From positions 248,001-312,000 of the forward strand of contig CAJYNG010000021.1 of the NCBI GenBank assembly GCA_913775725.1: DNA of 64,000 bases, read 5' to 3'. The stretch comes from an uncultured Stenotrophomonas sp. Lineage in GTDB: Bacteria > Pseudomonadota > Gammaproteobacteria > Xanthomonadales > Xanthomonadaceae. The notes beneath the pieces are model-generated. The model ran no database searches. It saw nothing but the letters and a program-made list of their open reading frames with translations, and was not told the DNA's origin. Positions within the stretch are counted from its first letter, which is position 1; each line of letters opens with the position of its first letter. A program made the position numbers and the translations under genes. Shown here piece after piece: positions 42,629 through 51,290 of this stretch.

Positions 42629-45091
42629 ATGCTCATCCGTCGAACCTCTCTGGCGGCGGCTGTTGCCGTTGCCACCGTCGGCCTGCTGGCCGCTGGCCCC
42701 GCGCTTGCCGATTACGCAAAGCCGCCGGAACACCTGCTCAAGGTGCTGAAGGCGCCGCCGCCGCCGGCGCCGAACGTGGCCCCGGGCGGCCAGCGCCTGC
42801 TGCTGACCACCGCGCAGACCTACCCGTCGATCAGCCGCGTCGCCCAGCCGTACCTGAAGCTGGCCGGCGTGCGCCTGGAGCCGAAGAACCGCAGCCGCCA
42901 TGACACTCCCGGTGGCTACGGCATTCCGGCCTGCGTGGCCGACTTCACCCTGGTCGATATCGGCAGCGGCAAGGAGACCAAGGTCAACCTGCCGCAGGGC
43001 TGCGCCACCGGCGCGCTGTGGTCGGCCGATGGCAGCCACTTCGCCTTCCAGAATGCGGTCGATACCAGCGTGCAGCTGTGGGTGGGCGATGCGGCCACCG
43101 GCCAGGTGAAGCAGGTGCCGAACGTGCAGCTGAACCCGATCTTCGGCTACACCGTGCAGTGGCTGGGCGGCAGCCAGAACCTGCTGGTGAAGCTGGTGCC
43201 GGCCAACCAGGGCCCGGCGCCGTCCAACGGTGGCGTGCCGACCGGTCCGGATGCGCAGGAGTCGCTGGGCAGCAGTGGCGAGAGCAGCACCTACGAAGCC
43301 CGCGACACGCTGACCAGCGTCCATGACGAAAAGCTGTTCGCTTACTACGGCGCCTCGCAGCTGGCTGTGGTCGACACTGCCGCGGGCAGCGTGCGCCCGG
43401 TCGGGCAGCCGGCACTGTTCAACGACGTCAGTGCCGCGCCCGATGGCGTGCATGTGCTGACCGAATCGATCAAGGCACCGTATTCGCACGCGGTGACCTA
43501 CCAGCGTTTCGCCAACGACGTGGCCGTGCTGGATATCACCAGCGGCAAGGCCACGCCGATCGCCAGCCTGCCGCTGGCCGATCGCGTACCGGTGCATGGC
43601 GTACCGGAAGGCCCGCGCGGTTTCGATTGGCGTGCCACCGATCCGGCCACCCTGGTCTATGCCGAAGCGCTGGACAAGGGCGACTGGAAGGTCAACGTGC
43701 CGCATCGTGATCGCGTGCTGATGCTGAAGGCGCCGTTCAACGGCAAGCCGACCGAAATCACCCGCACCGCGCAGCGCTTCGAAGGCTTCGCGTGGACCGC
43801 CGATCCGGCCGTGGCGTTCCAGTACGAGAATGACGAGAACCGCCACTGGATGCAGACCCGCGTCGTCGATGTGGACCAGCCGAAGAAGGAAGGTCGCCTG
43901 CTGTGGGACATGTCCAGCGATGAGTTGTACGGTAATCCCGGCAACCTGGTCTTTACCCGCCTGCCGAATGGCGCGCAGGTCGTGCGCCGTGAGGGCAACC
44001 ATGTGTTCCTCAGTGGCCGTGGCGCCTCGCCGCAGGGCGACCGCCCGTTCCTCGACCGCCTGGACCTGGGCACGCTGAAGAGCGAGCGCCTGTTCCGGAG
44101 CAGTGCCGATGCCTACGAACAGTTCCTCGGATTCAGCAGCACGGCGGGCCGCTACCTGACCTGGCACCAGTCGGTGATCGATCCGCCGAATGCCTTCATC
44201 CGCCAGCAGGGTGAGGCGGTGGCTGACGCGAAGACCGGCGAGGCGCAGTTCGCGTCCACCGCCACCGCGCTGACCAAGCTGGTCGACCCGACCCCGGAAG
44301 TGCGCCAGATCAAGAAGCAGCTGGTGACCTACAAGCGCGCCGACGGCGTGGATCTGTCCTTCACCCTGTACACCCCGCCGGGCTACAAGGAAGGCCAGCA
44401 CGTGCCGGCGATCCTGTATGCGTACCCGGCCGACTTCGCCAACGCTGCCCAGGCCGGCCAGGTGTCCGGTTCGCAGCAGACCTTCACCCGCCTGCAGCCG
44501 TACCGTCTGATGCTGCTGGCCGGCTACGCGATCATCGACAACGCCTCGTTCCCAATCGTGGGTGACCCGAAGAACGCTTACGACACCTACCTGGAGCAGC
44601 TGGAAGCCGACGCCAAGGCGGCCGTGGACAAGGCCGTGGACATGGGCGTGGTCGACCGCAACCGCATCGGTGTGACTGGTCACAGCCATGGTGGCCTGAT
44701 GACCGCCAACCTGATTGCGCACACCAACCTGTTCAAGGCCGGCGTGGCGACCAGTGGTTCGTACAACAAGACCTTCACCCCGTTCGGCTTCCAGAACGAA
44801 CGCCGCTCGGTCTGGCAGGCGCAGGACGTGTACCTGAAGGCCTCGCCGTTCTTCTATGCCGACAAGATCAAGCTGCCGCTGCTGCTGGTCCACGGCGAAG
44901 ACGACGCCAACCCGGGCACCGAGCCGTTCCAGTCGCGCAAGCTGTACCAGGCGATCCGCGGCAACGGTGGTACTACCCGCCTGGTGATGCTGCCGAACGA
45001 GCCGCACTGGTACACCGCGCTGGAATCGAACGAGCAGCTGGTGGCGGAAATGTTGAACTGGTTCGACACCTACGTGAAGAACGCCAAGTAG
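42629..45091 (+). CDS. S9 family prolyl-oligopeptidase, glutamyl endopeptidase-like (S9D), exported
   Basis: 820 aa with a signal peptide (SLAAAVAVATVGLLAAGPALA). A beta-propeller N-terminal half is followed by an alpha/beta hydrolase domain: nucleophile in VTGHSHGGLMTANL (GxSxGG), acid in VHGEDDANPGTEPFQSRKLY and the His in LPNEPHWYTALES. The stretch TFTPFGFQNERRSVWQAQ is shared with plant chloroplast glutamyl endopeptidase, which suggests the S9D subfamily. ATG 42629 has GGGGATAAGG upstream. Likely periplasmic peptide degradation. The gene's TAG stop lies in a SMAG-like GTAG. Confidence 0.9.
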   Translation: MLIRRTSLAAAVAVATVGLLAAGPALADYAKPPEHLLKVLKAPPPPAPNVAPGGQRLLLTTAQTYPSISRVAQPYLKLAGVRLEPKNRSRHDTPGGYGIPACVADFTLVDIGSGKETKVNLPQGCATGALWSADGSHFAFQNAVDTSVQLWVGDAATGQVKQVPNVQLNPIFGYTVQWLGGSQNLLVKLVPANQGPAPSNGGVPTGPDAQESLGSSGESSTYEARDTLTSVHDEKLFAYYGASQLAVVDTAAGSVRPVGQPALFNDVSAAPDGVHVLTESIKAPYSHAVTYQRFANDVAVLDITSGKATPIASLPLADRVPVHGVPEGPRGFDWRATDPATLVYAEALDKGDWKVNVPHRDRVLMLKAPFNGKPTEITRTAQRFEGFAWTADPAVAFQYENDENRHWMQTRVVDVDQPKKEGRLLWDMSSDELYGNPGNLVFTRLPNGAQVVRREGNHVFLSGRGASPQGDRPFLDRLDLGTLKSERLFRSSADAYEQFLGFSSTAGRYLTWHQSVIDPPNAFIRQQGEAVADAKTGEAQFASTATALTKLVDPTPEVRQIKKQLVTYKRADGVDLSFTLYTPPGYKEGQHVPAILYAYPADFANAAQAGQVSGSQQTFTRLQPYRLMLLAGYAIIDNASFPIVGDPKNAYDTYLEQLEADAKAAVDKAVDMGVVDRNRIGVTGHSHGGLMTANLIAHTNLFKAGVATSGSYNKTFTPFGFQNERRSVWQAQDVYLKASPFFYADKIKLPLLLVHGEDDANPGTEPFQSRKLYQAIRGNGGTTRLVMLPNEPHWYTALESNEQLVAEMLNWFDTYVKNAK

Positions 45092-45108
45092 CGTCGAGCT
45101 TGCTCGAC
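45088..45108. repeat. SMAG/REP-like palindrome supplying a stop codon
   Basis: GTAGCGTCGAGCTTGCTCGA followed by C; its GTAG contains the TAG stop (45089-45091) of the S9 peptidase gene. Confidence 0.65.
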
Positions 45109-45114
45109 CGCTTT

Positions 45115-45145
45115 GCAGAAGGCCGCCTTCGGGCGGCCTTTCTGC
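45115..45145 (+). terminator. Terminator of the S9 peptidase gene
   Basis: GCAGAAGGCCGCC / GGCGGCC-TTTCTGC stem closed by a C(TTCG)G tetraloop; the T-run lies within the 3' arm. Confidence 0.75.
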
Positions 45146-45153
45146 ATCCTGCT

Positions 45154-45177
45154 GTAGAGCCGAGCCCACGCTCGGCT
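45154..45177. repeat. SMAG/REP palindrome
   Basis: GTAGAGCCGAGCCCACGCTC followed by GGCT, directly after the terminator. Confidence 0.75.
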
Positions 45178-45311
45178 ATCCGTTCGCCTGCAAACAGCTG
45201 CCAGTGCTCTGCAATCAACTGTGGAGACTCGGTAACGACGTGTTACCGGCACATTCGCACGCCGCGCAAATGGTCTAGGCTGAACCTGATAGCTCGTTCC
45301 AGGTCGGTGCA

Positions 45312-45632
45312 ATGAAAGCCATTCTCTTTGCTGCAACGTTGTCGTTGGCCCTGGTTTCAACGGCATATGCTCAGTCGTTTCCTGCTGAGCTGACGCAATT
45401 GGGCGTCGTCGCCGGCATGCCTTACGCCAAGGCCAAGCGCCTGCTGGATGCCGCAGGCTGGCGGGCTAAACTTGCACAGGGCGCGCCGGAATCGCTGGAG
45501 GGCTTTCCGGAAGTCGGATGCCAGAAGGGCGGAAAACAATGCGCAACGACCTTTGAGAAGGATGATCAGCAGGTCGCGGTGCGGCTGGGCACTACCCTGG
45601 CAGGGCAGCCGTTCGTGCAGAGCGCTGACTGA
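45312..45632 (+). CDS. Small exported hypothetical protein
   Basis: 106 aa with a textbook signal peptide (MKAILFAATLSLALVSTAYA-QS). The mature ~85 residues contain KLAQGAPESLEGFPEVGC and KQCATTFEKDD, giving two cysteines for one disulfide. No family recognised; similar short periplasmic proteins with the phrase GMPYAKAKRLL appear common in this genus, from memory only. It converges with the 327-aa membrane protein gene. Confidence 0.72.
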   Translation: MKAILFAATLSLALVSTAYAQSFPAELTQLGVVAGMPYAKAKRLLDAAGWRAKLAQGAPESLEGFPEVGCQKGGKQCATTFEKDDQQVAVRLGTTLAGQPFVQSAD

Positions 45633-45645
45633 GCGTCTGCCACTC

Positions 45646-46629
45646 TCACGCCAGCGGTAGACGATCCTGCGCGTGCGACAGCCGGTCATGCAGGTCGCGC
45701 ACATGCTCGGCCTTGGCATGCACCCGAGTGGTATCGCCGAAACTGCGTAGATAAGCGCAGGCCGCGAAGCCGGCGCTCTTTTTTTCGTACTCGGCAATCC
45801 AGGCCAGTCGATCCGGATTGTTGGCCTGTTCGGCTGACCACGCGGCCACTGGCGGGCGGATGCGGTACTTCAGGCCGACGCGCCATGGTTTGGGTGTCAG
45901 TCGCGCACGGAAGCAATGCTGCAGCCGGCACATGCGCGCGTACAAAGTGTCGGTACCCAGAGCCTTGAAGAACGCCTGCAGCTGCTCGTCCTCGGGCGAG
46001 AACGTGGCATGCATCGCCAGCACGCGCAGTCCCGCAGGCGTGCGGTAAGCGCGCAGATGCCAGTCGGGGTGTTGTTCGCTGAAGGCTTCCACACGCCGCA
46101 GCGCCAGCCCCTCGGCGCCCCCGGCGGCGGCCAGCCGCTGCCTGCGACGCATCAGCAATGCGGCATTGACCAGAATCACAGCCGCCACGCCCAGCACCAG
46201 TCCTACCAGCCAGTGCCACAACAGCGTGCCGGTGACGGCGCCGGCAAGCAGCACGACCGCGGCAACAATGGCCGGCATCACGCAGCCGGCCGGCGGCTGC
46301 GCATGGTCGATGTCGGCAAACAGCACGTCAGGAGTGTTCAGGCATAGCGCACCGTAGCTGTTGCGGGTGACGATGATGTCGCCATCGCGCTGCACGATCT
46401 GCTCGCGGATCGGCACGCCCTCCACACCGTAGTTGCTGCGCACTTCGCGGCGCGGCAGCGCCTGCCCGGCGAGGATGGCATTGAGGGCTTCGTTGGCGCG
46501 GCGGTCGGCGTGTCCCTGCGCTTCGGCAGGGCCTTCGTCGGACCAGCCGAAGCGGCGCACCACCACCGGCCGGCCGCGGAAACGGGCCTGCAGGCGGGCT
46601 TCGGCCCAGTAGGCGGGAACGATCATCAT
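45646..46629 (-). CDS. Membrane protein of unknown function, 327 aa
   Basis: A soluble ~120-residue N-terminal part (MIVPAYWAEARLQARFRGRP, RFGWSDEGPAEAQGHADRRA, then FADIDHAQPP) is followed by two transmembrane helices (CVMPAIVAAVVLLAGAVTG and WLVGLVLGVAAVILVNAAL) and a ~180-residue cytoplasmic part (RVEAFSEQHPDWHLRAYRTP ... LQHCFRARLTPKPWRVGLKY). No known domain name can be given. ATG 46629 has a GGAG 9 nt ahead; ATG 46644 is possible. The frame continues upstream to 47454 only as an antisense shadow. Confidence 0.75.
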   Translation of the reverse strand: MMIVPAYWAEARLQARFRGRPVVVRRFGWSDEGPAEAQGHADRRANEALNAILAGQALPRREVRSNYGVEGVPIREQIVQRDGDIIVTRNSYGALCLNTPDVLFADIDHAQPPAGCVMPAIVAAVVLLAGAVTGTLLWHWLVGLVLGVAAVILVNAALLMRRRQRLAAAGGAEGLALRRVEAFSEQHPDWHLRAYRTPAGLRVLAMHATFSPEDEQLQAFFKALGTDTLYARMCRLQHCFRARLTPKPWRVGLKYRIRPPVAAWSAEQANNPDRLAWIAEYEKKSAGFAACAYLRSFGDTTRVHAKAEHVRDLHDRLSHAQDRLPLA

Positions 46630-46767
46630 CGTGGGGTGCTCCATCTTCCATGGCAGGTGCCGACGCGAGTCTGGCACAGCGCCGGGGCGCCCGCATCCGC
46701 CTGCTGCGGTGGGCCGGGCGGAGTGATAGATTGCGCGCTTCGCATGCACTCCACCAAGGACGGAGCG

Positions 46768-47733
46768 ATGTCCATGATTCTGCGCGGCCTGTTGGCCCTG
46801 GCCTGTGCCGGGGCGGTGGGCGTGGCCACGGCAGCGGTTCCAGCTGGGCCGCAGATCCTCACCGAGGATGTCAGTCGTTTCTATGCGCTTTACGACAGCG
46901 CTGGCGGTAAACCCAGCGTTGCGCAATTGCGTGGATACATGGCCGAGGGTTCGGCGGGCCTGGCTGAGCTGGCCAAGGCGCGCCGGGTAACCCCCGAGCG
47001 CATTGCCGAGTCCATCGCCAATCAGCCGGAACTGTATGCGCAGGGACGAAGCTGCCTGGCCGAACTGCCGGCGGTGAAACAACGCCTGACGCAGGTGTTT
47101 TCCAACCTGCAGGCCATCTACCCGCAGGCCGCGTTTCCGCCGGTGACCATCGCGGTCGGCCGTGGCCGTCCGGTCGGGCTGACCTCGAAAAGCGGAGTGA
47201 TCATCGGCCTGGAAGCGCTGTGCGCAGCCGATTTCATGAATCCTAATGTGCAGGACCGCTTCGTCCACGTGATCGCGCACGAGTATGTGCATATCCAGCA
47301 GACGGGCCTGACCGACTTCGAGCCGGGCGACCCGCATGCGACGGTGCTGCGTGTATCGCTGGGCGAGGGCATCGCCGAGTTCATCGCCGAACTGATTTCC
47401 GGCAACGTCGGCAACGGGCGCCACGCGGCCTGGACCCGTGGCCGGGAAGTGCATATCGAAAGCGCCTTCGCGCTGGATCTGGACAGCACCGATCTGTCGC
47501 CGTGGCTGTACAACTACAAGCCGGGCTCGCAGGAGCCTTACGACCTGGGGTACTGGGTGGGTTACCGCATCGCCAAGGCTTATTACCTGCAGGCCAAGGA
47601 CAAGCGTGATGCGGTGCGTGCGCTGATCCAGCAGGACAACCCGAAGACGATCCTGGCCACCAGCGGCTGGACGCCGGGCATGTGGATGCCGGCGAAAGTC
47701 ACGGGTGTGGCGGCGCGTACGGCTGCACGCTGA
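46768..47733 (+). CDS. Exported putative zinc peptidase (DUF2268-like, HEYVH)
   Basis: 321 aa. A signal peptide (ILRGLLALACAGAVGVATAA) leads to a domain with HVIAHEYVHIQQ (an HExxH zinc site) and, about 45 residues later, SLGEGIAEFIAEL, whose Glu could be the third ligand, as in gluzincin-type DUF2268 peptidases. Expected to work in the periplasm. ATG 46768 has AAGGA 8 nt upstream. It is followed by a GDSL hydrolase gene 49 nt on. Peptidase activity is inferred from the motif only. Confidence 0.8.
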   Translation: MSMILRGLLALACAGAVGVATAAVPAGPQILTEDVSRFYALYDSAGGKPSVAQLRGYMAEGSAGLAELAKARRVTPERIAESIANQPELYAQGRSCLAELPAVKQRLTQVFSNLQAIYPQAAFPPVTIAVGRGRPVGLTSKSGVIIGLEALCAADFMNPNVQDRFVHVIAHEYVHIQQTGLTDFEPGDPHATVLRVSLGEGIAEFIAELISGNVGNGRHAAWTRGREVHIESAFALDLDSTDLSPWLYNYKPGSQEPYDLGYWVGYRIAKAYYLQAKDKRDAVRALIQQDNPKTILATSGWTPGMWMPAKVTGVAARTAAR

Positions 47734-47782
47734 GCACAGGGCAGGGCGTTAGACTGCGGAAGTTGATTTCAGGAGTACCCGC

Positions 47783-48568
47783 ATGCGTGGACCTGTTGAG
47801 CTTGCCACTGCCACCGTCGTGACGCTGAGCCTAGCGTTGGTTTCTCCGCTGGGTGCCGCAGAAGCCGTCGCAGTCAATCCGCTGCTGCAGACGCCCCTCG
47901 ACCAGTTGCGCCCCGACGAGGTTCGTTTCATGCAGCAGCGCCTGGCCGATTGGCCGGAACTGCAGCGTTACCGAGACGCCAACGCGCGACTGCCTGCGGC
48001 GGTACCGGGCCAGCCGCGCGTGGTCTTCTTCGGTGACTCCATCACCGAAGGCTGGGGCAGGGAAGGCAGTGCCGGTTTCTTCCCCGGCAAAGGCTGGCTC
48101 AATCGTGGCATCAGCGGCCAGACCACGGCGCAGATGCTGGTGCGCTTCCCGCAGGACGTGCTGGCACTGAAGCCACAGGTGGTGGTGATCCTGGCCGGCA
48201 CCAATGACATTGCCGGAAACACCGGCCTGTCCACGCAGGCGATGATTGAAGACAACCTGCATGCGATGGTGGACCTGGCCCGTGCACATGGCATCGCTGT
48301 GGTGCTGTCGTCGGTGCTGCCGGTCAGCGACTATCCGTGGCTGCCGGGCACAACGCCAGCGCCGAAGGTGCGCGCATTGAACACGTCATTGAAGCGCTAT
48401 GCCGACGCGAAGCATGTGGTCTATCTGGACTACTACACGCCGATGGCCAATGCCGCCGGTGGACTGGATCCGCAGCTGGCCGAGGACGGCGTGCATCCGA
48501 CGGCGAAGGGCTATGCGGTGATGGCGCCGTTGGCCGAGGCGGCGGTCAAGCGCGCGCTGCAGCAGTAG
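47783..48568 (+). CDS. Exported SGNH/GDSL hydrolase
   Basis: 261 aa, signal peptide at the N-terminus (VVTLSLALVSPLGAAEA). All four SGNH blocks are present: GDSITEGWG (Ser), GISGQTTAQM (Gly), AGTNDIAG (Asn) and the C-terminal EDGVHPTAKGY with the catalytic Asp and His. The family contains lipases, esterases and carbohydrate acetylesterases; the GAXXGDS-like form with ALKPQVVVILAGTND resembles the acetylesterase/platelet-activating-factor acetylhydrolase group. Its 3' end overlaps the convergent lysR gene by 23 nt. Confidence 0.88.
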   Translation: MRGPVELATATVVTLSLALVSPLGAAEAVAVNPLLQTPLDQLRPDEVRFMQQRLADWPELQRYRDANARLPAAVPGQPRVVFFGDSITEGWGREGSAGFFPGKGWLNRGISGQTTAQMLVRFPQDVLALKPQVVVILAGTNDIAGNTGLSTQAMIEDNLHAMVDLARAHGIAVVLSSVLPVSDYPWLPGTTPAPKVRALNTSLKRYADAKHVVYLDYYTPMANAAGGLDPQLAEDGVHPTAKGYAVMAPLAEAAVKRALQQ

Positions 48569-49430
48569 TAGCTTCAACCGGCAGGTTTGCCAGCAGCCAC
48601 TCACAGAAACTGATCACCAGCGGATCAGCTGCGCTGTCCTCATGCACCAGCCAGCTCCAGCGCGGGCCGCGCACGCGCGCCTCATCCAGCGGCTGCAGCA
48701 GGCCCTGATCGCAGGCGCGGGCCGCCAGCAGCTCGCTGACCAGCGCGATACCCAGCCCTTGGCAGGCAGCATCCAGCAGCTGCCCGGGTTCGGAGAAGTT
48801 CATGCCTTCGCGGCGCTGGCCGACATCGGCGCCCCCCTGTACCTGCCACTGGCTCCAGTCCATTTCGCGCTCGCCATGCAGGGTGAGGCGTTCGTGCACC
48901 GGCGTGGCGAGCAGGGCCGGATGGCAGGCAGGAAAGAGGCGATCCTGCAGCATCACGCGATGCTGGCACTGCGCCTGTGAGTCGAGGTCATCGCGTACCG
49001 CCACGTCCAGCGTCTGCGTGGTCATATCCGGTGCCTCCTCGCTGGTCAGCAGCCACAGGTCGGCGCCGGGATGCAGGCGATGGAAGCTGGCCAGGCGCGG
49101 CACCAGCCAATGCCGGGCAAAGGCTGGGCTGGTGTTGACGATCAGTTGATTCGGCTTGCGGTACTGGTCGAGCCGGCGGATGCCGCTCGCCAGCTGCCGC
49201 AGCAGGGACTGGGTGGTTTCCAGCAGGTCGATGCCGGCGTCGGTGAGGGTGACGCTGCGGCCCTGCCGGAAGAACAGCGGCTGCTGCAGCGAGGCTTCCA
49301 GGCCCCGGATCTGCTGGCTGATGGCCGACTGGGTCAGGTGCAGTTCCTCGGCCGCCCTGTGGAAACTACCCAGGCGGGCGGCGGCCTCGAAACCACGAAG
49401 CGCGTTCAGCGGTGGCCAATGCTTCAGCAT
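48546..49430 (-). CDS. LysR family regulator, GcvA-like
   Basis: 294 aa. Helix-turn-helix near residues 15-45 (ARLGSFHRAAEELHLTQSAI) and effector domain (QLIVNTSPAFARHWLVPRL). The sequence resembles the GcvA/AmpR branch. It is transcribed divergently from an agmatine-deiminase-family gene with a 105-nt gap, which suggests it controls that gene, perhaps in response to a guanidino compound or polyamine. Its end overlaps the GDSL hydrolase gene from the other strand. Confidence 0.88.
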   Translation of the reverse strand: MLKHWPPLNALRGFEAAARLGSFHRAAEELHLTQSAISQQIRGLEASLQQPLFFRQGRSVTLTDAGIDLLETTQSLLRQLASGIRRLDQYRKPNQLIVNTSPAFARHWLVPRLASFHRLHPGADLWLLTSEEAPDMTTQTLDVAVRDDLDSQAQCQHRVMLQDRLFPACHPALLATPVHERLTLHGEREMDWSQWQVQGGADVGQRREGMNFSEPGQLLDAACQGLGIALVSELLAARACDQGLLQPLDEARVRGPRWSWLVHEDSAADPLVISFCEWLLANLPVEATTAAARA

Positions 49431-49465
49431 TTCAGATAAGTAAAACTGTTCAATTGATTTCTGAA
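49431..49465. promoter_or_regulatory. AT-rich divergent control region with inverted repeat
   Basis: TTCAGA (49431-49436) and TCTGAA (49460-49465) in a markedly AT-rich patch, with TTGATT nearby as a possible -35 for the deiminase gene. Confidence 0.4.
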
Positions 49466-49535
49466 TCTATCGTTTGTTCTTATCGATACGCAAGCGCAGC
49501 ATAGCTTCCATCCCACACCGGCCCTGGAGCCCGTC

Positions 49536-50669
49536 ATGAGCAGCCGTCGTCACTTCCTTACCCAACTGGCGGGCGCCGCTGGCCTTGGTGGCTTGGCCGC
49601 CCTCGGCCTGGCGGGGCTGCCGGCGCGCGTATCCGCAGCGGGGCCGGGTGCGGGTATCTGGCGCATGCCGGACGAGCACGGGCCGCAGGAACGCGTTTTC
49701 CTGGCCTTCGCCGCGCAACCGCGGGTGTGGGGCGCGCAGGCCGATGCGGTGAACACCGCCGTGGCACGCTTGGCCCGCACCATCGCCCGCCACCAGCCCG
49801 TCAGCGTGCTGTGCCGCCCGGCGCAGCGGAAGCAGGCGCAGGACCGCTGCGGCCGCGACAACATCGAGTTCCTCGAAGTGCCGCTGGATGACATCTGGGT
49901 GCGCGATTACGGCGGTTGCTTCGTCACCGATGGACAGGGCGGACTGGGGCTGGTCGACTTCAACTTCAATGGCTGGGGCGGCAAGCAGAGCGCGCGCAAC
50001 GATGGTGCGGTGGCACCGTGGCTGGCGCAGGTGACCGGCGCGATGCTGCTGGAAAGCGATCTGGTGGGCGAGGGCGGCGGCATCGAAGTCGATGGCCATG
50101 GCACCGCGATCCTCACCGAAAGCTGCTGGGTGAACCGCAACCGCAATCCAGACTGGTCGCGCGCGGATATCGAGGCCGAGCTGAAGCATCACCTCGGCCT
50201 GCGAAAGGTGATCTGGCTGCCCGGCATTGCCGGCGAAGACATCACCGACGCGCATGTGGATTTCTATGCGCGCTTCGTGCGCCCCGGCGTAGTGATCGCC
50301 AACCTGGACAACGATCCGGAGTCCTACGACTACGATCTGACCCGCGAGCATCTGGACATTCTGCGCGGGGCCACCGATGCCGATGGTCGCCGCCTGCAGG
50401 TGCATACGCTGCCGCCGCCGCTGGACGGGCGCGACAACGTGCATACCCGCGACAACGATGATCTGGCGATGGGCTACATCAACTACCTGCCGATCAACGG
50501 CGCGGTGGTCGCGCCGCAGTTCGGTGACGACGCAGCCGATGGCTACTGCCGTGAACTACTGGAAGACATGTATCCCGGTCGCGTGATCGAACAGGTGGAC
50601 ATCGATGCGATCGCCGGTGGCGGTGGCGGCATCCATTGCGTGACCAAGAACATGCCGAAGGTAGGCTGA
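49536..50669 (+). CDS. Agmatine deiminase family enzyme with Tat signal
   Basis: 377 aa of the guanidino-group-modifying superfamily. Residues from SSRRHFLTQLAGAAGLGG form a twin-arginine signal ending at about residue 34. The catalytic core is intact: VPLDDIWVRDYGG, ESDLVGEGGGIEVDG, EDITDAHVDFY and the nucleophile in GGGGIHCVTKN. Most AguA proteins are cytosolic; a Tat leader implies a periplasmic agmatine or peptidyl-arginine-like substrate. Divergent lysR nearby. The exact substrate cannot be read. Confidence 0.85.
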   Translation: MSSRRHFLTQLAGAAGLGGLAALGLAGLPARVSAAGPGAGIWRMPDEHGPQERVFLAFAAQPRVWGAQADAVNTAVARLARTIARHQPVSVLCRPAQRKQAQDRCGRDNIEFLEVPLDDIWVRDYGGCFVTDGQGGLGLVDFNFNGWGGKQSARNDGAVAPWLAQVTGAMLLESDLVGEGGGIEVDGHGTAILTESCWVNRNRNPDWSRADIEAELKHHLGLRKVIWLPGIAGEDITDAHVDFYARFVRPGVVIANLDNDPESYDYDLTREHLDILRGATDADGRRLQVHTLPPPLDGRDNVHTRDNDDLAMGYINYLPINGAVVAPQFGDDAADGYCRELLEDMYPGRVIEQVDIDAIAGGGGGIHCVTKNMPKVG

Positions 50670-50675
50670 GGTGCG

Positions 50676-51221
50676 TCAGGCGTCGTCCTGCTTCAACGCC
50701 GCATCGGCCGCCAGCAGCGCCTCGGCGGCCGCACTGAGCGGCGGCGAGGGCGGGGCGACCACACCGATCGCTTCCATCATCTTCGGCATGCCCAGGAACT
50801 GACGAGCGCGACGGTCGTAGATGCCGGTGACCAGCAGCGCACGTGTGGCGATCTTCTGCTCGGGCCCGATCAGCACGCGCTGCTCCATGATGCCGCGCGA
50901 GCCGACCCAGCCCACCAGGCGCGTTTCCAGGGTGAAGCGCTGGAACGGCTTCAGCTCGCGGCGGAACTGGATGGTGCCGGCGCCGACGATCGGTGCCCAC
51001 TTCTCGCGCAGCGCCACCCGGCCCAGGCCCATGCGCAGAATCAGGTCCAGCCGACCCAGATCGAAGATGTTCCAGTAGCGGCCGTTGGTCATGTGCAGGT
51101 TGCTGTCCAGATCATTGGGCAGTACACGGAACTGCAGGCGCGAGACCCCGAACGGGGCCTCCAGCTTCGGCCGGAACACACTGCACAGCAGCAGGTGGAG
51201 CAGGCGGAACCAGAGATTCAT
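50676..51221 (-). CDS. Thioesterase, THEM6/4HBT-like hotdog family
   Basis: 181 aa. The pattern LQFRVLPNDLDSNLHMTNGRYWNIFDLGR is the hotdog-fold signature shared with THEM6-type proteins, followed by GAGTIQFRRELKPFQRFTL. A short hydrophobic N-terminus (WFRLLHLLLCSVF) could anchor it in the membrane. Probable acyl-CoA hydrolysis, unproven. It is divergent from a TetR gene 69 nt away, which likely regulates it; direct repeats of TATGACGACTGT lie immediately ahead of its ATG. Confidence 0.84.
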   Translation of the reverse strand: MNLWFRLLHLLLCSVFRPKLEAPFGVSRLQFRVLPNDLDSNLHMTNGRYWNIFDLGRLDLILRMGLGRVALREKWAPIVGAGTIQFRRELKPFQRFTLETRLVGWVGSRGIMEQRVLIGPEQKIATRALLVTGIYDRRARQFLGMPKMMEAIGVVAPPSPPLSAAAEALLAADAALKQDDA

Positions 51222-51224
51222 GGT

Positions 51225-51272
51225 TATGACGACTGTTATAGAATCGTCGATACGCTAATCTATGACGACTGT
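51225..51272. promoter_or_regulatory. Direct repeats, candidate TetR operator
   Basis: TATGACGACTGT occurs at 51225-51236 and again, exactly, at 51261-51272 (36-nt period). The first copy begins 4 nt from the thioesterase ATG and the second ends 18 nt before the tetR ATG. TCGTCGATA (about 51244-51252) gives an imperfect inverted partner. Confidence 0.6.
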
Positions 51273-51290
51273 CCTGGCAAGGAGCCTGCC

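Noticed and set aside
42425-45169. A 914-codon minus-strand frame opposite the S9 peptidase
   Set aside because: His/Gln/Arg/Val-rich antisense translation, a typical shadow of a GC-rich gene; the plus-strand peptidase has catalytic motifs.
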